From: Herbidospora yilanensis
GTDB taxonomy: Bacteria; Actinomycetota; Actinomycetes; Streptosporangiales; Streptosporangiaceae
Direction of reading: 5' to 3'
Assembly (NCBI RefSeq): GCF_001570565.1
Contig: NZ_BBXE01000052.1
Coordinates: forward strand, 1 to 49,769
Length of the DNA: 49,769 nt
Positions 32,906-41,210 of the stretch are shown here, one piece after another. The notes under the pieces were generated by a model that did no database searches, was not told where the DNA came from, and was given only the letters and a program-made list of their open reading frames with translations. The translations under genes and the position numbers were made by a program. Each line of letters starts with the position of its first letter. The first letter of the stretch is position 1.

Positions 32906-33835
32906 ATGGCGACCACGCTCGAAAGACCCGCGGTCCTGAAGCGACCGCCGGCGGTTCCGAGAAGGCCCGCGAACTCCTGGGTGGCGTGGATCTTCGTGCT
33001 GCCCTTCCTCGTCGTGTTCGTCGTGTTCTGGGCCGGTCCGCTGCTGGCCGGCCTCGGCATGAGCTTCACCGACATGCGCAGCACCGACGTCCGCGACCCG
33101 CTCGCCGTCGACGTCGTCGGCGTGGAGAACTACCTGCGCCTGTTCGACGACGAGCTGATGCGCAAGGCGGCGCTCAACACGCTGATCTTCGTGGTGACGA
33201 CGCTCCCGCTGACGATCGTGCTCGGCCTGGCCGCCGCCGTCGCGCTCAACTCGGGGATCGCCCGGCTGCCCGCCGCGTTCTTCCGGCTGGGCTACTACAC
33301 CCCGTACATCACCAGCATCATCGGCATCGCGGTGGCCTGGCGCTTCCTGCTCGACCCGGACGCCGGGCCGGTCAACCAGTTCCTCGGCTGGATCGGGATC
33401 GACGGCCCGGCCTGGTTGTCGGACGAGCGCACCGCCCTCCCGGTGATCATCGTGATGACGGCCTGGCGGAGCTTCGGGTTCGACATGGTCGTGCTGCTGG
33501 CGGCGCTCCAGGGCATCCCGAAGGAGCTCTACGAGGCCGCCGACATCGACGGCGCCGGGCGCCGGCAGCGGTTCCGGTCGGTCACCGTGCCGATGCTGAA
33601 GCCTGCGCTGTTGTTCTGCACGGTCTACTCGTCGATCGGGTTCGCCCAGTTCATGGAGGAACCCCTGGTCATGACCAAGGGGGGCCCGGCCGGGGCGACC
33701 ACGTCGGCGTCGCTGGCCATCTACAACCAGTTCGGCGCGGGCGCCTACGGCTACGCGGGCGCCGCCGCGACCGTGTTGTTCACCGTGATCGTCGCGCTGG
33801 CGTTCCTCCAGTTCCGGATCGGGAGGCGGTCGTGA
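32906..33835 (+). CDS. Sugar ABC transporter permease, MalF-like
   Basis: The 309-residue product has six predicted membrane helices and the cytoplasmic coupling EAA loop ELYEAADIDGAGRRQRFRSV. It begins three bases after the binding-protein stop and overlaps the next permease by GTGA. No ATPase gene accompanies the cluster, so a shared MsiK-type ATPase elsewhere is expected, as is usual for CUT1 importers of actinomycetes. Confidence 0.94.
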   Translation: MATTLERPAVLKRPPAVPRRPANSWVAWIFVLPFLVVFVVFWAGPLLAGLGMSFTDMRSTDVRDPLAVDVVGVENYLRLFDDELMRKAALNTLIFVVTTLPLTIVLGLAAAVALNSGIARLPAAFFRLGYYTPYITSIIGIAVAWRFLLDPDAGPVNQFLGWIGIDGPAWLSDERTALPVIIVMTAWRSFGFDMVVLLAALQGIPKELYEAADIDGAGRRQRFRSVTVPMLKPALLFCTVYSSIGFAQFMEEPLVMTKGGPAGATTSASLAIYNQFGAGAYGYAGAAATVLFTVIVALAFLQFRIGRRS

Positions 33836-34641
33836 GACGTCGCGTGTCCACCTACGTCCTGCTCGCCGCCGGCCTGCTCGTGGTGGTCTTCCCGTTCCTG
33901 TGGACGTTGCTCGCCTCGTTCAAGCCCGAGGGCGAGATCCGGCGGAACCCGCCCACGCTGCTGCCGGCCGAGTGGACGGCGAGCAACTACACCGGCCTGT
34001 TCGAGCGGATGAACATGGGCACCGCGTTCCTCAACAGCGCGGTCATCGCGATCGCCCTGGTGGTCGCGAACCTGCTGTTCTGCTCGATGGTCGGCTACGC
34101 CTTCGCCAAGTTGCGGTTCCGGTTCAGGAACACCCTGTTCGGCCTGGTGATGGTGCAGATGATGGTGCCGGCGATCGTCGTGATGGTGCCGCAGTTCGTG
34201 CTGATCGCGAAGCTGGGCCTGGTCAACACGTTCCTGGGGATCGTGTTGCCGTTCGTGGTGGCGCCGCTCGGGATCTTCATGATGCGCCAGTTCATCGCCG
34301 ACATCCCCGACGAGCTCCTCCAGGCGGCCCGCGTCGACGGGGCCAGGGAGTTCCGCGTCTTCTTCTCGATCGTGCTGCCGCTGTGCCGGCCCGCGCTCGC
34401 GACCCTGGGCCTGATCACGTTCATGACCTCGTGGAACAACTTCCTGTGGCCCGCCGTGGTGGCCCAGAGCGAGGACATGTACACCCTGCCCGTCGCGCTG
34501 GCCATCTTCAGCAACGCCCAGGCGACCCAGTACGGCCTGCTCATCGCGGGCGCCGTCGTGGTGGTCGCGCCCATCCTCCTGCTCTTCCTGTTCCTGCAGC
34601 GCTACTTCGTGCAGGGCATCGCCTCGACCGGACTCAAGTAA
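33832..34641 (+). CDS. Sugar ABC transporter permease, MalG-like
   Basis: The 269-residue product starts at the GTG overlapping the previous stop. It has six membrane helices with the EAA motif ELLQAARVDGAREFRVFFSI and the C-terminal RYFVQGIASTGLK characteristic of MalG-type permeases. It forms the translocation pore with the preceding permease. The long frame open upstream of 33832 is a shadow of the neighbouring genes. Confidence 0.94.
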   Translation: MRRRVSTYVLLAAGLLVVVFPFLWTLLASFKPEGEIRRNPPTLLPAEWTASNYTGLFERMNMGTAFLNSAVIAIALVVANLLFCSMVGYAFAKLRFRFRNTLFGLVMVQMMVPAIVVMVPQFVLIAKLGLVNTFLGIVLPFVVAPLGIFMMRQFIADIPDELLQAARVDGAREFRVFFSIVLPLCRPALATLGLITFMTSWNNFLWPAVVAQSEDMYTLPVALAIFSNAQATQYGLLIAGAVVVVAPILLLFLFLQRYFVQGIASTGLK

Positions 34642-34651
34642 GGAACCGCGC

Positions 34652-36139
34652 ATGCGAATGGCGCTGGCCGTGCTGCTGGCCGTATCCCCGGCGGCACCCG
34701 CGGAGAACACCCTGACGACCTACGCGAAGGACACCTGGAAGTCCATGGTGGCCATGGTCGACCCGGCGACGGGCCTGCCGGCCGACAAGATCGAGGGCGA
34801 CCTCGACCCCGCCACGCGGGCCAAGGTGACCTCGCCGACCAACATCGCGACCTACCTGTGGAGCACGGTCGCGGCCCGGGACACCGGGATCATCTCGAAA
34901 CGGGAGGCCGAGCAGCGGGTCGCCACGGTCCTGCGGAACGTCCAGAAGCTGGAACGCCATGAGCCGACCGGCCAGTTCTTCAACTGGTACGACCCCCACA
35001 CGCTCGCACTCGTGACGACCTGGCCCGACAGCGGCGACCCGGTCGCCCCGTTCGCCTCCAGCGTCGACAACGGCTGGCTCGGCGCGGCCTTACTCATGAT
35101 CCGCTCGGCCGTGCCGTCGGTCGCGCGGGAGGCCGACCGGCTGGTGCGCAGCATGGACTTCTCCTCCTACTACGACCCGCAGGGCGCCGCCGCCCAGGGC
35201 ACCGGGCTCCTGCGCGGCGGGTTCTGGCCGGACGAGCCCGAGGGCTGCTCGACCCCCAGCGACTACAACGACTCCGGCACGACCGTCTACTCGACCTGCC
35301 ACCACTACGGCGCGATGACCGAGACCCGGATCACCTCCTACGTCGGCATCGCCCTCGGCCAGATCCCCCGCGCGCACTACTTCGGCATGCTGCGCACCCA
35401 CCCCAACGACGACTGCGCCTTCGGGTGGGCCGAGCAGCGGGCCGAGGGTTCGTGGCGGACGTTCGAGGGGGTCCGGGTCTTCCAGGGCACCTACGGCTAC
35501 AAGGGCATGCGGCTGGTCCCCACGTGGGGCGGCAGCATGTTCGAGGCGCTGATGGTGCCGCAGCTCGTACCGGAGGACGTCTGGGGCGCGAAGTCGTGGG
35601 GCCGCAACCACCCGGTCTACGTGAAGGCCCAGAAGGTCCACGGGCTCGACGACGCCAAGTACGGCTACTGGGGCTTCTCCCCGTCGAACGACCCGGCCGG
35701 TGGCTACCGCGAGTACGGCGTCGACGCGCTCGGCATGGACACCGACGGCTACACCTCCGACCAGGAGCGCACCTCGGTCGACTACGGCTACGGCGACTGC
35801 CGCCCGGCCAAGCCCGAGCCCGCGGCCTACGGCGACGGCGTGGTGACCCCGCACGCCTCCTTCCTGGCGCTGCGCTACGCCGAGAAGGACGCGCTCGCCA
35901 ACCTCGCCGAGATCAGGAAGGACTTCGACTCCTACGGCCCCGGCGGCTTCTACGACGCGGTGGCCGTGAAGAGCGGGACCGTCGCCAAGCAGTACCTCGC
36001 CCTCGACCAGGGCATGATCATGATCGCGCTCGGCAACCGGCTGACCGGGGACGGGCTGCGGGGCTACTTCGCCTCCCGCGACGTCGAGAGGGCCCTGAAG
36101 CCGGTGTTGTCGCAGGAGACCTGGGAGGTCCGTTCGTGA
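34652..36139 (+). CDS. Secreted glycoside hydrolase, glycoamylase-like (PF10091 type)
   Basis: The 495-residue product begins with a short signal peptide (MRMALAVLLAVSPAAPA). The mature part shows the (alpha/alpha)6-type features of the glucoamylase-like/DUF3131 group: SPTNIATYLWSTVAARD, GQFFNWYDP, SSVDNGWLGAALLMI, VPTWGGSMFEALM, YGYWGFSPSNDPAGGYREYG and YGPGGFYDAV. Related enzymes act on beta-glucans, including beta-1,2-glucan in GH144, but substrate assignment from sequence alone is not safe. Two or three cysteines may form disulphides, as expected for an exported protein. It follows the permeases by ten bases and overlaps the GH39-like gene by GTGA, so it belongs to the uptake cluster. Confidence 0.88.
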   Translation: MRMALAVLLAVSPAAPAENTLTTYAKDTWKSMVAMVDPATGLPADKIEGDLDPATRAKVTSPTNIATYLWSTVAARDTGIISKREAEQRVATVLRNVQKLERHEPTGQFFNWYDPHTLALVTTWPDSGDPVAPFASSVDNGWLGAALLMIRSAVPSVAREADRLVRSMDFSSYYDPQGAAAQGTGLLRGGFWPDEPEGCSTPSDYNDSGTTVYSTCHHYGAMTETRITSYVGIALGQIPRAHYFGMLRTHPNDDCAFGWAEQRAEGSWRTFEGVRVFQGTYGYKGMRLVPTWGGSMFEALMVPQLVPEDVWGAKSWGRNHPVYVKAQKVHGLDDAKYGYWGFSPSNDPAGGYREYGVDALGMDTDGYTSDQERTSVDYGYGDCRPAKPEPAAYGDGVVTPHASFLALRYAEKDALANLAEIRKDFDSYGPGGFYDAVAVKSGTVAKQYLALDQGMIMIALGNRLTGDGLRGYFASRDVERALKPVLSQETWEVRS

Positions 36140-37854
36140 AGGCCCGTCACGACTGGCAGGCTCGCATCCATCGCCGGTCGGGGGAGGTGACCGCGGTCCC
36201 GCCCGTGGACCTTCCCCCGCCGGGGGGCCTGCGCGCCACCCCCGGCCGCGGCTGCGTGACCCTGACCTGGGAGCCGGTCCCGGGAGCGACCGGCTACACG
36301 GTCGAACGCTCGCCGTTCCGCGAGGGCCCCTACGGGGTGACGAGCCAGCCCGACGTGGACGTCGCGGCGGTGCCGTCGTGCCGTTACGTCGACACGGGCC
36401 AGGACCCGTGCTGGTACCGGGTGTCGGCGGTCGGCGGCCCGGCGGGCTCACCGGTGCACGGTTCGCCGGGCGGATCGGGCGTGACGCGGGTCGAGATCTC
36501 CGGAGATGTCGCCCGCGAACTCCCCCGGCCGTGGCGGTTCATGATCGGGTCGGAGCATCTGTCGTACCTGTTCGAGGAGAAGGAGCTCGTCGAGGCCCTC
36601 CGGCTGGCCCGCACGGAGCTGGGCGTGGCGACCGTCCGGGCCCACGCGATCCTGGACGAGGTCCGCGTCCTCGACGACGGCTACGACTTCTCGCGGGTGG
36701 ACCAGATCTACGACACGATCACCGGCCTGGGGTTGAGCCCGATCGTCGAACTCTCCTTCATGCCGGCGGAACTGGCCGCCGACCCGTCGAAGACCGTCTT
36801 CGGCTACGAGGCGATCATCAGCCCCCCGAAGGACTGGGACGCCTGGGGCGACCTGGTCCGCGCCTTCACCCAGCACTGCGCCGACCGCTACGGCCTCCAG
36901 GAGCTGATCGACGACTGGGCCTTCGAGGTCTGGAACGAACCGAACCTGGAGGTCTTCTGGTCCGGCACCCCGGAGGAGTACTTCCGCCTGTACGCGATCA
37001 GCGCCGCCGCCGTGAAGGACGTGCACCCCGACCTGCGGGTGGGCGGCCCGTCGTCGGCCGCCAACGGCTGGGTCGAGGAGCTGATCGCCCGGGACCTGCC
37101 GGTCGACTTCGTCTCCACCCACACCTACGGCAACGCGCCCCTCGACTGGCGTCCGGCGCTGGCCAGGCACGGCCGGGAGGGCACCCCGATCTGGTGGACC
37201 GAATGGGGCCCGACCCCGACCCACTTCCACGGCATCGGCGACGGCCCGTTCGGCGCGTCCTTCCTCCTGCACGGCATGCGGTCGGCGGCGGGACGGGTGG
37301 AGTCGCTGTCGCACTGGGTGGCCTCCGACCACTTCGAGGAACTGGGCCGCCCGCCGAGGTTGTTCCACGGCGGCTTCGGCCTGCTGACCGTCGGCAACCT
37401 GCGCAAACCCCGCTGGTGGGCGCTCGAACTGGCGAACCGCCTCGGCGACGCGGAACTGGCCGCCAAGGTCGAGGGCGACGCCGGGGGAGTGGAGGTCTGG
37501 GCCGCCCGCCGCGCCGACGGCACGGTCGGCGTCCTGCTCTGGAACGGCACCCTGAACCAGGCGAAGGCCGACGGCGACCCCGGCCTGTCCCGGACGGTGA
37601 CGCTGACCATCAGTGACCTGGCCGAGGGCGACCACACGGTCACCCACCACCGCATCGACGAACGCCACTCCAACATCCGCGCCCACTGGCACGGGAAGAC
37701 CGACTGGCCGACCGGCGAGGAATGGGAGACCCTGCGGGCGGCCAACGTCCTGGAGGAGCTCACCCCGCCGGTGACCACGAGCGGCCCGTCGATCAGGGTG
37801 GCCTTCGACCTCCCGATGCCGGGTGTCTCCTACCTGGAGATCACCCGACTGTAG
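36136..37854 (+). CDS. GH39-like glycoside hydrolase with N-terminal FN3 domain
   Basis: The 572-residue product starts at the GTG overlapping the previous stop. Residues about 25-115 are an FN3-like domain (CVTLTWEPVPGATGYTVERS). The catalytic barrel follows, with the acid/base Glu268 in EVWNEPN and the nucleophile Glu356 in TEWG, the arrangement of GH39 beta-xylosidases and related clan GH-A enzymes. A C-terminal beta domain ends the protein. No signal peptide is visible, so it probably cleaves imported oligosaccharides in the cytoplasm, complementing the secreted hydrolase and the transporter. The actual sugar, xylose or other, is unproven. Confidence 0.9.
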   Translation: MKARHDWQARIHRRSGEVTAVPPVDLPPPGGLRATPGRGCVTLTWEPVPGATGYTVERSPFREGPYGVTSQPDVDVAAVPSCRYVDTGQDPCWYRVSAVGGPAGSPVHGSPGGSGVTRVEISGDVARELPRPWRFMIGSEHLSYLFEEKELVEALRLARTELGVATVRAHAILDEVRVLDDGYDFSRVDQIYDTITGLGLSPIVELSFMPAELAADPSKTVFGYEAIISPPKDWDAWGDLVRAFTQHCADRYGLQELIDDWAFEVWNEPNLEVFWSGTPEEYFRLYAISAAAVKDVHPDLRVGGPSSAANGWVEELIARDLPVDFVSTHTYGNAPLDWRPALARHGREGTPIWWTEWGPTPTHFHGIGDGPFGASFLLHGMRSAAGRVESLSHWVASDHFEELGRPPRLFHGGFGLLTVGNLRKPRWWALELANRLGDAELAAKVEGDAGGVEVWAARRADGTVGVLLWNGTLNQAKADGDPGLSRTVTLTISDLAEGDHTVTHHRIDERHSNIRAHWHGKTDWPTGEEWETLRAANVLEELTPPVTTSGPSIRVAFDLPMPGVSYLEITRL

Positions 37855-37901
37855 GTGAGGTTCGCTGATCCCGGTGCCGGAAGTGCTCCGGCACGTATAA
37901 A

Positions 37902-37931
37902 AACGGCCGGGGAGTCGTCTCCCCGGCCGTT
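37902..37931. terminator. Bidirectional terminator between the sugar cluster and lipA
   Basis: A perfect 13-base inverted repeat, AACGGCCGGGGAG against CTCCCCGGCCGTT, has a four-base loop. On the minus strand it is followed by a TTTTTAT-type tail, which suits lipA. A smaller hairpin (GTGCCGG/CCGGCAC, 37874-37894) just upstream may serve the rightward sugar operon. Confidence 0.75.
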
Positions 37932-37945
37932 CCCGTCTGTCCGGC

Positions 37946-38875
37946 TCAGGCGCGGGCGCGCTGCTCGATCGCCTGCTGGTAGAGCCTTCCGGCCCGGTAG
38001 GACGAGCGGACCAGGGGGCCCGACAACACCCCGGCGAAGCCGATCGCCTCGGCCTCGGCCTGGAGCTCGACGAACTCCTCGGGCTTGACCCACCGCTCCA
38101 CCGGGTGGTGGCGCGGCGTGGGCCGCAGGTACTGCGTGATGGTCAGCAGGTCGGTGCCCGCCTCGTGGAGGTCGCGCATCGCCTGGACGACCTCCTCCCG
38201 CTCCTCGCCCATGCCGAGGATGAGGTTCGACTTGGTCACCATGCCGGCCTCGCGGGCCATGGTGATCACGCCGAGGGAGCGCTCGTAGCGGAAGGCGGGG
38301 CGGATGCGCTTGAAGATCCGCGGCACCGTCTCGATGTTGTGGGCGAACACCTCGGGCCGGGCGGAGAAGACCTCGGCGAGCTGGTCGGGGTTGCCGTTGA
38401 AGTCGGGCACGAGCAGTTCGACGCCGCAGCCGGGGAGCAGCGAGTGGATCTGCCGGGCGGTCTCGGCGTAGAGCCAGGCGCCGCCGTCGGGGAGGTCGTC
38501 GCGGGCCACGCCGGTCACGGTCGCGTAGCGCAGGCCCATCTGCTGGACCGACTCGGCGACGCGCCGGGGCTCGTCGCGGTCGTACTCGGCGGGTTTGCCG
38601 GTGTCGATCTGGCAGAAGTCGCAGCGCCGGGTGCACTGGTCGCCGCCGATCAGGAAGGTCGCCTCGCGGTCTTCCCAGCATTCGTAGATGTTCGGGCAAC
38701 CCGCCTCTTCGCACACCGTGTGCAGGCCCTCGCGGCGGACGAGGGATTTCAGTTCGGTGTATTCAGGGCCCGTCTTCAGCCGGGTCTTGATCCACGCTGG
38801 TTTGCGTTCGATCGGGGTCTGGCTGTTGCGCACCTCCAGGCGGAGGAGCTTACGGCCGTCAGGGGCAACACTCAC
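37946..38875 (-). CDS. lipA: Lipoyl synthase
   Basis: The 309-residue radical-SAM enzyme inserts two sulphurs into octanoyl-protein. The auxiliary cluster cysteines lie in [12 protein letters not shown] (55, 60, 66), the radical-SAM cluster in CTRRCDFC (81, 85, 88), and the conserved C-terminal RSSY provides the serine ligand of the auxiliary cluster. All are intact. The start GTG 38875 lacks a strong ribosome site. It works after LipB (46341-47012) on lipoyl domains such as that of the E2 subunit sucB encoded at the right edge. Here lipA and lipB are separated by about 7.5 kb of inserted genes. Confidence 0.97.
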   Translation of the reverse strand: MSVAPDGRKLLRLEVRNSQTPIERKPAWIKTRLKTGPEYTELKSLVRREGLHTVCEEAGCPNIYECWEDREATFLIGGDQCTRRCDFCQIDTGKPAEYDRDEPRRVAESVQQMGLRYATVTGVARDDLPDGGAWLYAETARQIHSLLPGCGVELLVPDFNGNPDQLAEVFSARPEVFAHNIETVPRIFKRIRPAFRYERSLGVITMAREAGMVTKSNLILGMGEEREEVVQAMRDLHEAGTDLLTITQYLRPTPRHHPVERWVKPEEFVELQAEAEAIGFAGVLSGPLVRSSYRAGRLYQQAIEQRARA

Positions 38876-38896
38876 CTTGACAGCTTATGCCCTCGC

Positions 38897-39865
38897 TCAG
38901 GACAGCAGGCCAAGCCCCCTGACCGCCCGTTCGTAGTGCACCCGCAGCTCCTGATCGACGTGTTCCGACTCGGTCAGCACGGCCACCGGGGGGCCGGGGT
39001 CGCCGGAGGTCATCTCGCGCACCGCCGCCCGGTCGAGGGCGGCCCGGCGGATGGTGGTCACGTCCTCGCCGCGCAGCGCGGCGGCCTGCATCGGGGCCAG
39101 GTAGCTCCGGGAGGTGATCACCTCGGCGAGTTCGGCGATGGCGTCCGGGCCGGCGACGGCCGCCGCCGTCGCCGCGATGCCGGCCTCCGCGCGGGCCGTG
39201 GCCGCCCGGGTCAGCCGGTCGAGCACGGCCCCCGCCACCACCGCCGGCCATCCCACGATCCAGCCCAGCATCCGGCCGAACCAGCCGGCCGTCTCGTAGG
39301 CGGTCTTGGGCGCCCACGCCCCCAGCGTCATGGCCATCTCCAGGTGGGCCCGCTGCCGCACCTCGTTGGCGCCCAGCCCGAACAGGGCCACCTTGACCTC
39401 GGCGAGCGTCGCCTTCGCCCCGCCCACGATCACGCCGTCGTCGAGCCGGTCCTGGGCGCACGCCGTCGCCAGCAGGGCCACCCGCAGCGACGGGGACAGG
39501 GCCAGCCAGACGGGCAGGCCGATCGTCAGCACCGGCCGCCGCCGCAGGCCGACCCGCTCGTAGGTCGCGCCCAGGCCCAGGTCGTGGACGGCCACCAGCG
39601 GCCGGGGCACCCCGGCTTCGGCGGCCACCCGGGCCGCGAGGCCGTACAGGAACGGGGCCTCGTCCTCGGGGAGGACCTCGGCGTCGGGCGGCACCCGCCC
39701 CAGGCGGGGCCGGAGCATGACCCCGACCGCGACCAGGAACAGGCCGAGCAGCCAGGCGGGCGGGAAACCGGGCGCCGCGGCGACCAGCGCGACGCCGACG
39801 GCCACGAACGCGAGCGTGAACAGGTGCACCACGAGGGCCACCAGGACGGCCGGCACGCGAGACAT
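38897..39865 (-). CDS. M48-like membrane protein lacking the HExxH motif
   Basis: The 322-residue product from ATG 39865 has two N-terminal membrane helices (VPAVLVALVVHLFTLAFVAVG and WLLGLFLVAVGVML), then an M48-peptidase-like region (GVPRPLVAVHD, RRPVLTIGLPVWLALSPSLRVALLA). Where M48 peptidases have HELGH or similar after the LLA strand, this protein reads LLATACAQDR, so the zinc site is gone. It is likely a non-catalytic relative. It lies 32 bases after the conservon GTPase and 21 bases before lipA, all leftward, so it may be co-transcribed with the conservon. Start uncertain, because there is no clear ribosome site. Confidence 0.72.
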   Translation of the reverse strand: MSRVPAVLVALVVHLFTLAFVAVGVALVAAAPGFPPAWLLGLFLVAVGVMLRPRLGRVPPDAEVLPEDEAPFLYGLAARVAAEAGVPRPLVAVHDLGLGATYERVGLRRRPVLTIGLPVWLALSPSLRVALLATACAQDRLDDGVIVGGAKATLAEVKVALFGLGANEVRQRAHLEMAMTLGAWAPKTAYETAGWFGRMLGWIVGWPAVVAGAVLDRLTRAATARAEAGIAATAAAVAGPDAIAELAEVITSRSYLAPMQAAALRGEDVTTIRRAALDRAAVREMTSGDPGPPVAVLTESEHVDQELRVHYERAVRGLGLLS

Positions 39866-39897
39866 GTCAGCATTGTGCAGATCGGCGGGCCGTCCTG

Positions 39898-40479
39898 TCA
39901 GGCCCCGACCCGCGACATCTCCCGGGCATGGCGCATCAGGGTCAGCAGCACCTCCTTGACCGACTCCCGCTCGCGCGCGTCGCACGGCACGAGGGGCACG
40001 TGGCCGGGCACCGCCAGCGCCCGGCGGATCACGGCCGGGTCGTGGCGGCGGGCGCCGTCGAAGAGGTTGACCGCGACCATGTACGGGATCCGCCGCTGCT
40101 CGAAGAAGTCGACCGCGGGGAAGGCGTCGCCGAGACGGCGGGTGTCGGCCAGCACGACCGCGCCCAGCGCCCCGATGGCCAGTTCGTCCCACATGAACCA
40201 GAACCGGTCCTGCCCGGGGGTGCCGAACAGGTAGATCCACAGGCCCTCGCGGAGCGTGATCCGGCCGAAGTCCAGGGCGACCGTGGTCGTCGTCTTGGCC
40301 TCCACGCCGCTGGTGTCGTCGACCCCGGCGCCGCGGTCGCTGAGCAGTTCCTCGGTGGACAGCGGCTGGATCTCGCTGACCGCCGAGACCATGGTCGTCT
40401 TGCCCACGCCGAACCCGCCCGCGATCAGGATCTTGATCGCGAGCGCGCCCGACCGGGCGTCAGAGCGCGCGTAGTCCAT
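39898..40479 (-). CDS. Conservon small GTPase (CvnD type)
   Basis: The 193-residue product has a P-loop GGFGVGKTT (21-29), a switch II GTPGQDRF (86-93) and NLFDGARRHDP in place of the usual NKxD. It is the ATP/GTP-binding subunit of streptomycete conservons, which assemble with the kinase-like CvnA, roadblock CvnB and DUF742 CvnC at the membrane in a GPCR-like fashion (known from Cvn9-type work). Its start overlaps the DUF742 gene by 20 bases. Confidence 0.93.
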   Translation of the reverse strand: MDYARSDARSGALAIKILIAGGFGVGKTTMVSAVSEIQPLSTEELLSDRGAGVDDTSGVEAKTTTTVALDFGRITLREGLWIYLFGTPGQDRFWFMWDELAIGALGAVVLADTRRLGDAFPAVDFFEQRRIPYMVAVNLFDGARRHDPAVIRRALAVPGHVPLVPCDARERESVKEVLLTLMRHAREMSRVGA

Positions 40480-40819
40480 TGAGCACTTCCTGGTAGATCC
40501 GCTCGTTCAGGACTCCGGCCGTCGCCGCCGGAGGGTCGATCGACACCAGTCCCTCGCGCCGCAGGTCGCTCAGCAGTACGCGGGTGATGTTCAGGGGCAG
40601 CCGCAACCGGGTGCCGATGTCGGCCACCGTGGTGGGCCGGGTGGCGACCCGGAGCGCTTCGAGGTGCTCGGGGGAGAGGCCGGCCGGGTCGTACGGCATG
40701 CCGATCGTGGTCACCACGGCGATCACGTCGAAGGCCTCGCCCACCGGGCGGGCGCGTCCGCCGGTGACGGCGAACATCCGGACCAGGGGCCCTGGCTCCG
40801 GGTCCTCGTCAGCGGCCAT
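40460..40819 (-). CDS. DUF742 protein (CvnC type)
   Basis: The 119-residue winged-helix-like DUF742 protein has a characteristic LSPEHLEAL, GTRLRLPLNITRVLLSDL and NERIYQEVLNGLRAL ending. It is the third component of the conservon, overlapped at both ends by cvnB and cvnD. DUF742 proteins bind the GTPase partner in conservons (family knowledge). Confidence 0.93.
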   Translation of the reverse strand: MAADEDPEPGPLVRMFAVTGGRARPVGEAFDVIAVVTTIGMPYDPAGLSPEHLEALRVATRPTTVADIGTRLRLPLNITRVLLSDLRREGLVSIDPPAATAGVLNERIYQEVLNGLRAL

Positions 40820-41210
40820 GTACCGCCCTTGGCCGCGCGCTCAGGTGCTCCCCGACCCGCTTCACGAGCATGGTGAGTTCGTAGGTGACCACGCCCAGGT
40901 CGGAGTCGGGGCTGGTCATGACGGCCAGCCGGGCGCCGTCCCCGGCGGCGGTGACGAACAGGAACGCCCCGTCGAGCTCGATGATCGTCTGGCGTACGTT
41001 GCCGACGCCGAACCGCCGGCCCGCTCCCTGGGCCAGGCTGTGGCTCCCGGCCGCGATGGCGGCCAGGTGCTCGGTGTCCTCCCTGCTCAGCCCCTGGGAC
41101 CCGCCCATCGCCAGCCCGTCGGCGGAAAGCACCACCGCGTGCCGCACCCCCGGTACCCGCCGGATGAGGTCGTCGAGCAACCAGTCGAGTTCCCTGGCGA
41201 GATCAGCCAT
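40809..41210 (-). CDS. Roadblock/LC7 protein (CvnB type)
   Basis: The 133-residue roadblock/LC7 domain protein (LDWLLDDLIRRVPGVRHAVV, LSADGLAMG, LFVTAAGDGARLAVM) probably stimulates or regulates GTP turnover of the CvnD subunit. It overlaps the kinase-like gene end by eight bases and the DUF742 gene start by eleven. Confidence 0.94.
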   Translation of the reverse strand: MADLARELDWLLDDLIRRVPGVRHAVVLSADGLAMGGSQGLSREDTEHLAAIAAGSHSLAQGAGRRFGVGNVRQTIIELDGAFLFVTAAGDGARLAVMTSPDSDLGVVTYELTMLVKRVGEHLSARPRAVHGR

